This document shows positions 1-6,941 of a DNA stretch of 17,611 nt, in pieces. Every line of letters starts with the position of its first letter. Within the stretch, counting starts at the first letter, position 1. The notes beneath the pieces are model-generated. The model saw only the letters and a program-made list of their open reading frames with translations, made no database searches and had not been told where the DNA came from. The stretch comes from CAJQQY01 sp964352225 (lineage in GTDB: Bacteria > Bacteroidota > Bacteroidia > Chitinophagales > Saprospiraceae), in the NCBI GenBank assembly GCA_964352225.1, contig CAYGRM010000111.1:1-17611 (forward strand). The letters run 5' to 3'. The position numbers were made by a program, and so were the translations under genes.

Positions 1-152
1 TTTACTATGGAATAAATCATATTACTATAAATGATAAAGCATTGATAATCAGTTAGTTGGGTTGTTTATCTAGTTTTCTATTAAATTATTTAATTTTCAT
101 TTTTTTTTGAAAGTTATAAACAATGTTACACAATTGGCGTTCTGTTGGTATT

Positions 153-389
153 ATGAAAAACGAAATATTCTTTAAATATCTAAATTCAAACAGGTCTCAC
201 ATACAGGGACTAGCAACTGAATTGTCCAATGACTTTGCGACAGCTCGTTTTCTTTATCAAGAAACAACGCATCAAGCGATGAAGAATCAGGCTAACTTAA
301 AAGAAGAAATATTCCAAGAATGGTTAATGTCAACGATGAAGAAGACTTATTATAAAATAATGCGGAATGAATATTCAATTAAAAACTAA
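153..389 (+). CDS. Sigma-70 region 2-like stub, truncated ECF sigma factor
   Basis: The 78-residue product from the ATG at 153 aligns with almost no gaps to region 2 of the full ECF sigma factor encoded at 3256. Both have LYQET at residues 34-38, and WLMSTMKK here matches WLSTIMKN there. An upstream in-frame ATG at 123 would add ten residues with no counterpart, so 153 is preferred. Region 2 of such factors binds core RNA polymerase and the -10 element; region 4, which reads the -35 element, is absent. There is no room for it because the next gene starts inside this one, with a 23-base overlap. The acidic DD before LYQET in the full factor is RF here. It could be a decayed sigma factor or a region-2-only protein. 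Family assignment is fairly safe; function is unknown. Confidence 0.55.
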   Translation: MKNEIFFKYLNSNRSHIQGLATELSNDFATARFLYQETTHQAMKNQANLKEEIFQEWLMSTMKKTYYKIMRNEYSIKN

Positions 390-834
390 AGTTGACGGAA
401 ACTATAAGGAGATCATGGAGTTGTTTGACCGCAATCTGTTTGAAGCATTAAAGCCTCCATACGGTAAAATGGAGATCGTGAAATTTACAGGCTCCAAAAA
501 AGGAGATAAAGTTCATCTTCGGTTCCTAAGTCCGATCAAGACTGAATGGATAAGTGAAATAACCGAAGATGGTGAAGATGAAAATGAGTCTTATTTTATA
601 GATAAAGGAACTACCCTACCATTTCCTCTTGCTTATTGGGAGCACAAGCACATCGTCCAAAAAATAACCGAAGATACTAGCTACATTATTGATGATATGA
701 CCTTCCAAGGTATTAACTCATTTTTTACATTCTTCTTATATCCAGCTCTTTACCTTGCTTTTTACCCTCGTAAAAGTATTTATAAATCCTACTTCAAGGC
801 TCGTAGAAAAAATAAAAACACGATTTCAAAATAA
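367..834 (+). CDS. SRPBCC-family (START-like) ligand-binding protein
   Basis: This 155-residue protein has the layout of small bacterial SRPBCC proteins. An N-terminal strand (MNIQLKTKV) is followed by a helix with a short FDRNLFEAL segment. A beta-rich middle and a WEHKHIVQKI segment come next, then a long C-terminal amphipathic helix rich in Phe and Tyr (roughly residues 112-142). Such proteins bind a hydrophobic ligand in a helix-grip pocket; the ligand here cannot be told from sequence. It starts inside the sigma stub and is followed 10 bases later by the DUF2177 gene, so the three are probably one transcript. In other Bacteroidota, SRPBCC genes of this type occur in photolyase-linked stress clusters (knowledge, moderate certainty). 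The family call rests on pattern and length, not on a catalytic motif. Confidence 0.65.
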   Translation: MNIQLKTKVDGNYKEIMELFDRNLFEALKPPYGKMEIVKFTGSKKGDKVHLRFLSPIKTEWISEITEDGEDENESYFIDKGTTLPFPLAYWEHKHIVQKITEDTSYIIDDMTFQGINSFFTFFLYPALYLAFYPRKSIYKSYFKARRKNKNTISK

Positions 835-844
835 TACCTAATAT

Positions 845-1252
845 ATGAGTATTGCTTTTTACTTAAAACTATACGCTTTGACCATACCTGTTTTCTTTTT
901 AATAGATATGATTTGGTTGGGCTCGTTAGCCAAGAAATTTTATGGAGACAATATAGGTCACCTGCTTTCAGAAAAAGTAAATAGGAAGGCTGCGATACTT
1001 TTTTATATTATTTATATTGTAGGGATTATTTATTATTCGGTGGCTCCAAACATAGAAAGTGGTGATTGGCAAGATGCCTTATTACAAGGAAGTACTTTTG
1101 GTTTTTTCACCTATGCCACTTACGATTTGACGAATTTGGCTACTTTAAAAAATTGGTCAATAAAGGTTGTGATTGTTGACATAGCATGGGGAATGATCCT
1201 TTGTGGAACCGTTGCGGCTATCTCTTTTCAGATCGCAAAATGGTTATTATGA
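845..1252 (+). CDS. DUF2177 family membrane protein
   Basis: This 135-residue integral membrane protein has about four predicted helices (residues 5-27, 48-66, 80-100 and 108-132). Family-like features are the acidic DMIWLG motif in helix 1 (residues 21-26), the YATYDLTNLATL segment after helix 3, and a D-x-x-WG motif at the start of helix 4. Length fits the DUF2177 family. No biochemical role is established. DUF2177 genes are often found beside SRPBCC, sigma factor and photolyase/cryptochrome genes, which matches the upstream neighbours. It lies 10 bases after the SRPBCC gene and 25 bases before a broken DUF2256 gene, suggesting one operon. Confidence 0.8.
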   Translation: MSIAFYLKLYALTIPVFFLIDMIWLGSLAKKFYGDNIGHLLSEKVNRKAAILFYIIYIVGIIYYSVAPNIESGDWQDALLQGSTFGFFTYATYDLTNLATLKNWSIKVVIVDIAWGMILCGTVAAISFQIAKWLL

Positions 1253-1277
1253 TTTAAACTGTTCAAGATTTACTTCA

Positions 1278-1434
1278 ATGAAAACTATCAAGAAACAAGA
1301 CTTACCAACTGAAATTTGTAGAGCTCACAACTAGTCCTTCAAAGAAAAAAAAAGTGGAAAGGAGTGTGGGATAAGGTAAAATATTGTAGTGAAAATTATG
1401 AAAAAATATATATCGAATTGAACAGACCTAGTTA
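1278..1434 (+). pseudogene. Degenerate DUF2256 zinc-ribbon-like gene
   Basis: Reading from the ATG at 1278 gives MKTIKKQDLPTEIC, which matches the conserved start of DUF2256 proteins (KK-DLPTK-CP-CGR-F-WRKKW). It then meets a stop codon at 1332. Just past it the reading frame shifts at a run of nine A (1345-1353). The new frame gives KWKGVWDKVKYCSE, matching the C-terminal half of the family, and continues to a stop at 1432. The second Cys of the first pair and the CGR segment are lost. Two independent lesions plus lost metal ligands point to true decay rather than only a sequencing error. The intact family encodes roughly 40-60 residue proteins of unknown function. Confidence 0.6.
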
Positions 1435-1464
1435 AATTCCAATTATCAATTGTTATATTCAAAA

Positions 1465-1498
1465 ACACCGCCCAAGAATTTAGGCGGTGTTTTTTTTG
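1465..1498 (+). terminator. Rho-independent terminator of the sigma stub-DUF2256 cluster
   Basis: A perfect 8-bp stem ACACCGCC/GGCGGTGT (1465-1472 with 1483-1490) encloses a 10-base loop and is followed by a run of T to 1497. Five A residues at 1461-1465 precede the stem, so it may also terminate minus-strand transcripts of the converging small ORF and TPR gene. Confidence 0.85.
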
Positions 1499-1515
1499 TC
1501 TGCTGCTTTTTCATT

Positions 1516-1668
1516 TTAAGCTTTAGCCATTCTCAGTATTTCATATTCATTACTACTTTGTAAATACTTAAAATACCTTTTAGATACAATTATTAGTATT
1601 TCGATTGACGGAAATTCTAAAAATACTTTTTCTGAAGTCTCCTTGATCAATTTTATTTTGGTTTTCAT
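1516..1668 (-). CDS. Possible small hypothetical protein, 50 residues
   Basis: An uninterrupted minus-strand frame from the ATG at 1668 to TAA at 1516 encodes 50 residues beginning MKTKIKLIKETSEK. It has mixed charged and hydrophobic content (FPSIEILIIVSKRYFKYL) compatible with a small folded or membrane-touching peptide. It lies 70 bases downstream of the TPR gene on the same strand and ends just before the shared terminator at 1465-1498. There is no clear ribosome-binding site and no family I recognise. It may be a chance ORF in AT-rich DNA. Confidence 0.3.
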   Translation of the reverse strand: MKTKIKLIKETSEKVFLEFPSIEILIIVSKRYFKYLQSSNEYEILRMAKA

Positions 1669-1738
1669 AAAGTGATAATTTTAATGTATTGAGAAAAAAT
1701 AAAGGTTAAAAAGTGCACTAAACAGTACCAATTTAGAA

Positions 1739-2974
1739 CTACTCTGTACAAAAATAGTCTCTTGCTTTCCTAGCTGTTGCAAAACCTAACTCTATACTTT
1801 TATCCATATCCATGCAACCAGAGATTTTATCATAAATCAAAAAGAAAGCAAAAGCTCGATTATAATAAGCTTCCGCATAATTTTCATCTAATCTGATGGC
1901 TTGGGTATAATCATCAATTGCTTGTCGTTGAAGTCCAAGAAGTAAATGTAGGTTTCCGCGATTTTTATAGAGTTCAGCATTTTGCGGGAATTCTTCAATG
2001 GCTTGATTTAGATCCGCTAGTGCTCCACCATAATCTCCAAGCATTTTTTTAGTCAATCCTCTATTTAAAAAAGCCTCCTTATAGGTATCACCCTTCATTT
2101 TTATGATGGTATTATAATCGTCCAAGGCCTTCTCTTTTTCTCCTATTTGCTTGTATAATAAAGCCCTTTCGAAATAGGCTTTGGTCAAATCGCTTTTTAA
2201 TTCAATGGCTCGGTCTAGGTATATTTTTGCTTGATCAAAGTGATTTAAGCTTCTTTCGATTCGTCCTAGGTTGTACCATCCAATGGCAAAGTTAGGTTCG
2301 ATGACAACTGCCGTTGAAAAAGCATCTACCGCATCTTCGAATTTGCCTTGCCTTTTTAGAATCATTCCTTTCAGGTCATGCGTAATTGCTGAATTTGGGA
2401 ATTTAGTCAATGCTTTATTAACCATTTCTAATGCTTCCGAAAGGCGATCTGCTTCGATTTCTTCGATTACTTCTCCAATCACTTCTATTTCCTCCTCCTT
2501 ATTATTATTGTCTAGTATTTTATTATCTAAAGCTTGGTAATAATAGGTGAGCTTTTGGAAAGTACTCAATTCTTGTACTGCTTGTTCTGGTTTCATGGAT
2601 AAAATATTCAATAGTCCACCACTTCCATTGTATCCATACAAATTAGCAGCGAGCGGGTTGATCAGGTTAGCCCTTCGAAGATCCTCTTCGGCTTCCATGG
2701 TCATTCCTACCATTTTTTTGAATTTAGCTCTCATCAAAAGTGCTTCGGGGGAATTTGGATTTTGAGCAACGGCATTTTCTAAAGTGAAAAATGTTCCTTC
2801 GTAGTCTAATGCTCTAAATTGTTGCTCAGCTTTAATCAATAGAGGCTGAACTGTTCTAGATTGATTTTCTGAGGTGTATGATTGCCCTCGTTCCACATTA
2901 TTCATCCTTCTTGTTTGAGCAAAAAAAGTGGATTGGAAACTAAAGGCGAAAATTATAATAATTAGGTATCTCAT
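1739..2974 (-). CDS. Exported TPR-repeat protein
   Basis: The preferred start is the ATG at 2974, because it places a signal peptide (MRYLIIIIFAFSFQSTFFAQ) at the N terminus. The longer frame from 3025 puts 17 odd residues before it. The mature protein is largely helical tetratricopeptide repeats: one or two degenerate repeats near residues 45-110, then five to six clear ones from about residue 180 to the end. Repeat signatures are visible, such as AIGWYNLGRIERSLNHFDQA, AYFERALLYKQIGEKEKALDDY and AELYKNRGNLHLLLGLQRQA. The C-terminal SGCMDMDKSIELGF element is typical of Bacteroidota TPR proteins. It probably acts as a protein-binding scaffold in the periplasm; the partner is unknown. It is transcribed against the upstream ECF sigma gene. 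Confidence 0.8.
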   Translation of the reverse strand: MRYLIIIIFAFSFQSTFFAQTRRMNNVERGQSYTSENQSRTVQPLLIKAEQQFRALDYEGTFFTLENAVAQNPNSPEALLMRAKFKKMVGMTMEAEEDLRRANLINPLAANLYGYNGSGGLLNILSMKPEQAVQELSTFQKLTYYYQALDNKILDNNNKEEEIEVIGEVIEEIEADRLSEALEMVNKALTKFPNSAITHDLKGMILKRQGKFEDAVDAFSTAVVIEPNFAIGWYNLGRIERSLNHFDQAKIYLDRAIELKSDLTKAYFERALLYKQIGEKEKALDDYNTIIKMKGDTYKEAFLNRGLTKKMLGDYGGALADLNQAIEEFPQNAELYKNRGNLHLLLGLQRQAIDDYTQAIRLDENYAEAYYNRAFAFFLIYDKISGCMDMDKSIELGFATARKARDYFCTE

Positions 2975-3033
2975 ATTTTGATTGTTAGTAAAAGTTATAA
3001 AAAGTGTTATTCTTTCTTCTTTCAATAGTGTAA

Positions 3034-3041
3034 CAAAGTTA
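3034..3041 (-). promoter_or_regulatory. Possible -7 element for the TPR gene
   Basis: The minus strand reads TAACTTTG, an exact match to the Bacteroidota -7 consensus TAnnTTTG. No TTTG is found at the usual distance upstream. Transcription would start near 3027, only a few bases from the alternative ATG at 3025. That leaves an ordinary leader of about 50 bases for the preferred ATG at 2974. Confidence 0.35.
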
Positions 3042-3180
3042 AGTTAAATTAGTTGTTAAACTTTATTTATTAGTAGTAATACTATCATCTATAGTGGCTA
3101 AGCAGCTGGTAAAAGTTGTATAACTTAAAAAAATATGAAAAAAAGTACTTTTTTTTAGAAAAATATTAAACATTTTGATT

Positions 3181-3188
3181 TACATTTG
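3181..3188 (+). promoter_or_regulatory. Possible -7 element for the ECF sigma gene
   Basis: TACATTTG matches the Bacteroidota -7 consensus TAnnTTTG and lies 67 bases before the sigma factor ATG. The expected TTTG about 19 bases upstream is missing, so this may be a weak or alternative-factor promoter. Confidence 0.35.
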
Positions 3189-3255
3189 CGTTATGCTTCT
3201 GAAAATGATAGTAAAGCTATTAATAAAATAAGTAACTGACCAAAAAAAATATATT

Positions 3256-3774
3256 ATGCAAAACTTCCAATTTGCCCAAGAATTCAATACTCATAGCAAC
3301 TATTTAAGAAATTTTGCTATGAAGTTAACTAGAGATAAAAGTGCAGCAGACGACCTATATCAAGAAACTGCTTTGCGTGCTTTTCGACACCAAAGACAAT
3401 ACATTTCAAATACCAATCTCAAGGCTTGGTTGAGCACTATTATGAAAAATTCTTTTATCAATCTATATCGAAAACAAAAAAGAAGAAGTGAAATTCAAGA
3501 TACTACCTCGGAGGACTTTTATATTAATTTTTCGAAAGATACGATTGGTAATGAAGGAGAAATGAATGTTAATATACAAGAAATTTCTAGAATAATCGAA
3601 TCTCTTAATGATGGTTATAGGATTCCTTTTTTGATGGCTTATCAAGGATATCAATATGATGAGATTCAAGAGAAAATGAACCTTCCCATGGGAACTATCA
3701 AAAGTAGAATTCATCATGCAAGAAGAATCTTGAAAAAACAAATTATAGAAGTTTATGATGAGTTAGCGGTGTAA
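3256..3774 (+). CDS. RNA polymerase ECF sigma factor
   Basis: This 172-residue protein has the two domains of ECF sigma factors. Region 2 (residues about 8-74) includes AADDLYQETALRAF (DDLYQET at 32-38) and the AWLSTIMKNSFINLYRK segment that contacts the -10 DNA. Region 4 (about 113-165) holds a helix-turn-helix, with YDEIQEKMNLPMGTIKSRIHHARR as the classical recognition unit. It directs RNA polymerase to a dedicated promoter set. No anti-sigma gene with a zinc-binding or FecR-like domain lies next to it, so its control is not visible. The next gene is a TetR-like regulator about 90 bases downstream on the same strand. Subgroup assignment is not possible here. Confidence 0.92.
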   Translation: MQNFQFAQEFNTHSNYLRNFAMKLTRDKSAADDLYQETALRAFRHQRQYISNTNLKAWLSTIMKNSFINLYRKQKRRSEIQDTTSEDFYINFSKDTIGNEGEMNVNIQEISRIIESLNDGYRIPFLMAYQGYQYDEIQEKMNLPMGTIKSRIHHARRILKKQIIEVYDELAV

Positions 3775-3864
3775 ATGTATCCGCTCAATAAATAAAATAA
3801 TTTAGTAAAGTTGTTGTTCAACAGGTTATAAGATATCTACCGTTCAACGTTAAAAGAGGAAATT

Positions 3865-4602
3865 ATGAGACCATTTTTTGTTCAACTCGAAATAAATCCA
3901 AACCTATATTTAAACGATCCACAGAAAACTAAACTGGGTAGAAAGATTATTGAACAAAGTGTATTGTTAATTGATGACATTGGTTTAGAACAATTTAATT
4001 TTAAAAAATTAGCAGCATCTATTTCTTCTTCAGAGGCATCGGTTTATCGCTACTTTGAAAATAAACATCATCTTTTTGTATACTTACTAAATTGGTATTG
4101 GGAATGGATGATTGCAAGAATTGATCTAAACACGTTGAATATTTCGGATCCGAATCATCGATTGCGAGTTGCACTTGGAATCATTGTAGATACTGCGAAT
4201 AAGAATATGGCAATTGAATTTGTTGACGAAGAAATTTTACACAAGATTGTAGTCCGAGAAGGAGCTAAGGCTTATCACCATAAGTTAGTGGATGAAGATA
4301 ATGAGGATGGATTTTTCTTGGCCTACAAAAGATTATGTAATAAAATTGCCTCGATCATCATGGAGGTAAAAGTGGATTTTCCATATCCAAAAGCCTTAGC
4401 GAGCACATTAATTGAAATGGCAAATAACAACTTATACTTTGCTCGACATTTGCCTCGGTTGACTGACTTGAAAGAAGAAAAAGAAAATGATCAAACACTA
4501 AATGAACGAGTAAAACAAATGTTAGAATTTTTCTGCTTCGGATTAATCCACAAGGGAGTACATGCCGAAAATGAGAAAGAATCAATAACCTTAAAAAATT
4601 AG
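3865..4602 (+). CDS. TetR/AcrR-family transcriptional regulator
   Basis: This 245-residue protein has a TetR-like DNA-binding head. Helix 1 (residues about 24-38) is followed by a helix-turn-helix at about 46-64, ending in the hallmark SVYRYFENKHHLF (59-71). The rest is an all-helical ligand-binding and dimerisation domain without recognisable identity to a characterised subgroup. An AGAGGA sequence stands a few bases before the ATG at 3865. Proteins of this family repress nearby or own genes until a small ligand binds. Possible targets here are the SPFH lipoprotein gene downstream or the export genes from 6942, but nothing in the sequence proves either. Confidence 0.85.
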   Translation: MRPFFVQLEINPNLYLNDPQKTKLGRKIIEQSVLLIDDIGLEQFNFKKLAASISSSEASVYRYFENKHHLFVYLLNWYWEWMIARIDLNTLNISDPNHRLRVALGIIVDTANKNMAIEFVDEEILHKIVVREGAKAYHHKLVDEDNEDGFFLAYKRLCNKIASIIMEVKVDFPYPKALASTLIEMANNNLYFARHLPRLTDLKEEKENDQTLNERVKQMLEFFCFGLIHKGVHAENEKESITLKN

Positions 4603-4790
4603 ATGTTCAAATAGATAGTCCTGTCACCCACCTGGAGTGGATGGCATGCTAAACTCAAATATATCATCAACCTTTTGTATAGAAAAAAAATTATTTGAAG
4701 CCAGTAACGTCTGGTCTCGAACCAAAATATCTATAATCAATTTTCAAAATACCTATTTAAAATTATTTAAGAACTTAAAAATTAAAACGC
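4603..4790. other. Non-coding interval before the SPFH lipoprotein gene
   Basis: This 188-base gap holds no convincing gene. A plus-strand frame starting at 4637 overlaps the next gene out of frame and has no family resemblance. No consensus TAnnTTTG promoter was found, although the gap is the natural place for the SPFH promoter. Confidence 0.5.
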
Positions 4791-5624
4791 ATGAAATCAC
4801 AAAATGTCTTAAAATCGATCCTTTGCCTTTTGGCAATCTTTACCTTGGCAAGTTGTGCCACTATTCGAGAAGGAGAAGTTGGAGTGAAGCGTACTTTTGG
4901 AAAATATGCTGATAAGTCCTACACAAGTGGTGTGAAGGCTTTCAATCCTCTATCCTCTAAAATAATTAAAATTTCTACACAGACCGTAAATTTAGAAGTA
5001 GGTCTAGATATTCCTTCAAAAGAAGGATTAACGATTAAGAGTGAAGTATCTATTCTCTATAATATTGATGGAAAAAAGGTACCTGACTTACTGCGAAACA
5101 TCGGAGTAAATTACGAACGTAATATTATCCTTCCAGTTTTTAGATCAGCAGTAGCTGATGTAACTTCTAGATTCTACGCAAAGGATATGCACACCGGTGA
5201 AAGAGCAACGATTGAATCAGCCATCAAAGAACAAATGATGGTTTTGATGGATGGAAAAGGAATTGAAGTAGAAGCCGTTCTTTTAAAAAGTATCCAACTT
5301 CCAAGAACTCTATCCATTGCAATCGAATCAAAGTTGGAAGCAGAACAACAAGCACAGCAAATGGAATTTGTATTAGAACAAGCCAAACGACAAGCTGATA
5401 AACAGCGAATCGAAGCCGCAGGAGTGAGAGATGCTCAATTGATAATTGCAGAAGGATTAAATGCTAAAATTTTGCAATTCAAATCGATCGAAGCTTTCCA
5501 AGAGTTAGCAAAATCACCCAATGCGAAAATAATTATTACTGATGGAGATTTACCGATGCTAATGGAGTCTGAGATTGGAATCGAACCTAACTCTCCTAAA
5601 AGAAAAGTGAATATAAATAACTAA
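4791..5624 (+). CDS. Prohibitin-family (SPFH/Band 7) lipoprotein
   Basis: The 277-residue product starts with a lipoprotein signal peptide. A hydrophobic stretch (SILCLLAIFTL) ends in the lipobox LASC, with the lipidated Cys at residue 22. It is followed by the Band 7 domain (about 25-215), opening with IREGEVGVKRTFGKY and including RSAVADVTSRFYAKD and the GIEVEAVLLKSIQLP strand. A charged coiled-coil (SKLEAEQQAQQ to KQRIEAAGVRDA, about 180-220) follows, then a short tail. Such proteins assemble into membrane-bound rings or scaffolds; in eukaryotes prohibitins stabilise membrane proteases. Anchoring by a lipid rather than by a transmembrane helix is seen in several Bacteroidota homologues. 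It appears to be a single-gene unit closed by its own terminator. Confidence 0.9.
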   Translation: MKSQNVLKSILCLLAIFTLASCATIREGEVGVKRTFGKYADKSYTSGVKAFNPLSSKIIKISTQTVNLEVGLDIPSKEGLTIKSEVSILYNIDGKKVPDLLRNIGVNYERNIILPVFRSAVADVTSRFYAKDMHTGERATIESAIKEQMMVLMDGKGIEVEAVLLKSIQLPRTLSIAIESKLEAEQQAQQMEFVLEQAKRQADKQRIEAAGVRDAQLIIAEGLNAKILQFKSIEAFQELAKSPNAKIIITDGDLPMLMESEIGIEPNSPKRKVNINN

Positions 5625-5662
5625 AGATTGTAGTTTTTCAGAATTTCGATTGTTAGCTTATC

Positions 5663-5696
5663 ATGGGCGAGTTTATCATGGCTCGCCCATTTTTTT
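5663..5696 (+). terminator. Rho-independent terminator after the SPFH gene
   Basis: A perfect 9-bp stem ATGGGCGAG/CTCGCCCAT (5663-5671 with 5682-5690) with a 10-base loop is followed by seven T residues. It starts 38 bases after the stop codon. Confidence 0.9.
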
Positions 5697-5716
5697 AAGA
5701 TCTAAAAATTAATTTC

Positions 5717-6046
5717 ATGAAAATTATTATTAGAAATAACCTTCAAATATCGAATAAATATATTCGCTTTATCAAGTGGAAGATTAAGTCAACAAAGAGA
5801 AAATTTCGTGATTTAATTTATGCTGAAATTCATCTTAATTCTGAAGGGCAATCACCCAAAATGTTTAGTGCAAATATTAGATTAGGAATACCGGGACACG
5901 ATATTATTATTCAAAATAAATCTGAAAATTTAGTAGAGCTTTTTCAAAAATCCTCCCAAGCTGTTCATCGATATTTAGCAAAAAATAAATCCTCCAAAAA
6001 TAAAATCAAAAAAAGGAATGAAATTTTTCACAAGAAAATTAATTAA
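5717..6046 (+). CDS. HPF/RaiA-family ribosome-associated protein
   Basis: This 109-residue protein resembles the short ribosome hibernation factor fold (beta-alpha-beta-beta-beta-alpha). The start MKIIIRNNLQISNKYIRF gives strand 1 and the first helix. YAEIHLNSEG and FSANIRLGIPGHDIIIQNKS give the paired strands, and LVELFQKSSQAVHRYLAKNK the second helix, followed by a very basic tail. Members bind the 30S decoding region and inactivate ribosomes in stationary phase. The long C-terminal domain that drives 100S dimer formation in long HPF is absent. The last 29 bases overlap the thioesterase gene in another frame, so the two are probably translationally coupled. The conserved region is recognised by pattern, so a modest doubt remains. 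Confidence 0.72.
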   Translation: MKIIIRNNLQISNKYIRFIKWKIKSTKRKFRDLIYAEIHLNSEGQSPKMFSANIRLGIPGHDIIIQNKSENLVELFQKSSQAVHRYLAKNKSSKNKIKKRNEIFHKKIN

Positions 6047-6410
6047 GCCAGGAGACCTTAATGCGAACAATAGTTTGTTTGGTGGACAATTGCTAAAATG
6101 GATAGATGAGGAAGCGGGAATTTATGCCATGACTAAATTAGGAAGCCACAGGGTGGTTACCAAGTTTATGTCGGAGATTAATTTTGTGAGTTCAGCAAGC
6201 CAAGCAGATGTAATTGAAATCGGACTACAGTTTATTTCTATTGGTCGAACTTCAATTTCTTTTCGATGTGAAGTTCGAAATCTATTTACGAAGAAAACGA
6301 TCATCTTGATAGAGCGAATTGTTTTCGTCAATGTTGATGATCATTCAAAATCAACACCACACGGCAAAACGCTTAAAGATGTTGAACAAGATGCCTTTTT
6401 TTTTAAATAA
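6018..6410 (+). CDS. Acyl-CoA thioesterase, hotdog fold (YciA/BACH-like)
   Basis: This 130-residue protein carries the hallmark of hotdog acyl-CoA thioesterases. DLNANNSLFGGQLLKWIDE at residues 13-31 corresponds to the D-x-N-x-N-x-x-x-FGG-x-x-x-x-x-x-D active-site helix. It is followed by SEINFVSSASQADVIEIGLQF and RTSISFRCEVRN, the central strands. Its length matches YciA-type enzymes, which hydrolyse acyl-CoA to free acid and CoA in the cytoplasm. The chain-length preference cannot be read from sequence. The start overlaps the HPF-like gene by 29 bases. An acyl-CoA thioesterase next to a ribosome hibernation factor has no obvious shared pathway. Confidence 0.88.
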   Translation: MKFFTRKLIKPGDLNANNSLFGGQLLKWIDEEAGIYAMTKLGSHRVVTKFMSEINFVSSASQADVIEIGLQFISIGRTSISFRCEVRNLFTKKTIILIERIVFVNVDDHSKSTPHGKTLKDVEQDAFFFK

Positions 6411-6439
6411 CTCAACTTTATAACTTAAAACTTATAGAG

Positions 6440-6673
6440 ATGAAAAGTATTATTTCAATAGGTTTGATAGTGTTAGGGCTCATTTTTGAGTGTCTTCACT
6501 ATTTAACCGACATCAGATTTTTTAAAATCAAACTTTCTATACTTGGAGTTGTTTGTATAACTTTAGGAGTGATTGGATTTTTATGGTATTCCATGATTCC
6601 AATTTTGGAAAAAAGGGCAAAGGTATTGGGGACATTTAAAAAGGAGAGAATTAAAAAAAGTAGTAATAACTAA
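6440..6673 (+). CDS. Small two-helix membrane protein, paralogue 1
   Basis: This 77-residue protein has two transmembrane helices (about residues 4-19 and 30-55) and a basic cytosolic tail rich in Lys and Arg. It shares a clear pattern with the next gene: FE-x-L-x-Y-x-x-D-x-x-FF-x-x-K, then LG-x-x-C-x-x-x-G-x-IG and Y-x-x-MP-x-I. I recognise no named family. It lies 29 bases after the thioesterase gene and 18 bases before its paralogue. Both precede the ABC exporter on the same strand, so co-transcription is plausible. Confidence 0.7.
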   Translation: MKSIISIGLIVLGLIFECLHYLTDIRFFKIKLSILGVVCITLGVIGFLWYSMIPILEKRAKVLGTFKKERIKKSSNN

Positions 6674-6691
6674 CTTCTAAATCTATATATC

Positions 6692-6895
6692 ATGAAAAAA
6701 GAAATTGTAATTTCTGTTTTAATTCTTTCTCTGGGAGTCGTTTTTGAATTACTTTATTACGCAGTCGACAGTACTTTTTTTGATGTCAAGTTTTACCTCT
6801 TAGGGATTATATGTGTTATTATTGGCTTTATAGGAGTTTGGATTTACGCCATCATGCCATATATTAATAGTAGATTGCGAGATAAAAACGATTAA
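6692..6895 (+). CDS. Small two-helix membrane protein, paralogue 2
   Basis: This 67-residue protein has two transmembrane helices (about residues 5-24 and 33-56) and a short charged tail (NSRLRDKND). It repeats the motif set of the preceding gene (FELLYYAVDSTFF-x-x-K, LG-x-x-C, GFIG, Y-x-x-MP) and looks like a tandem duplicate that has since diverged. It ends 46 bases before the ABC exporter ATG. A role beside the exporter is possible but unproven. Confidence 0.7.
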   Translation: MKKEIVISVLILSLGVVFELLYYAVDSTFFDVKFYLLGIICVIIGFIGVWIYAIMPYINSRLRDKND

Positions 6896-6941
6896 GGATA
6901 AAACACCGTATTCAACAACAAAATTAACAATCGAATTAAAA

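Noticed and set aside
2271..2765. Two plus-strand ORFs of 89 and 72 codons
   Set aside because: Both are opposite-strand shadows of the TPR gene with serine- and leucine-rich low-information products.
4637..4912. Plus-strand ORF of 91 codons
   Set aside because: Its 3' half overlaps the lipoprotein SPFH gene out of frame and its product has no family features.
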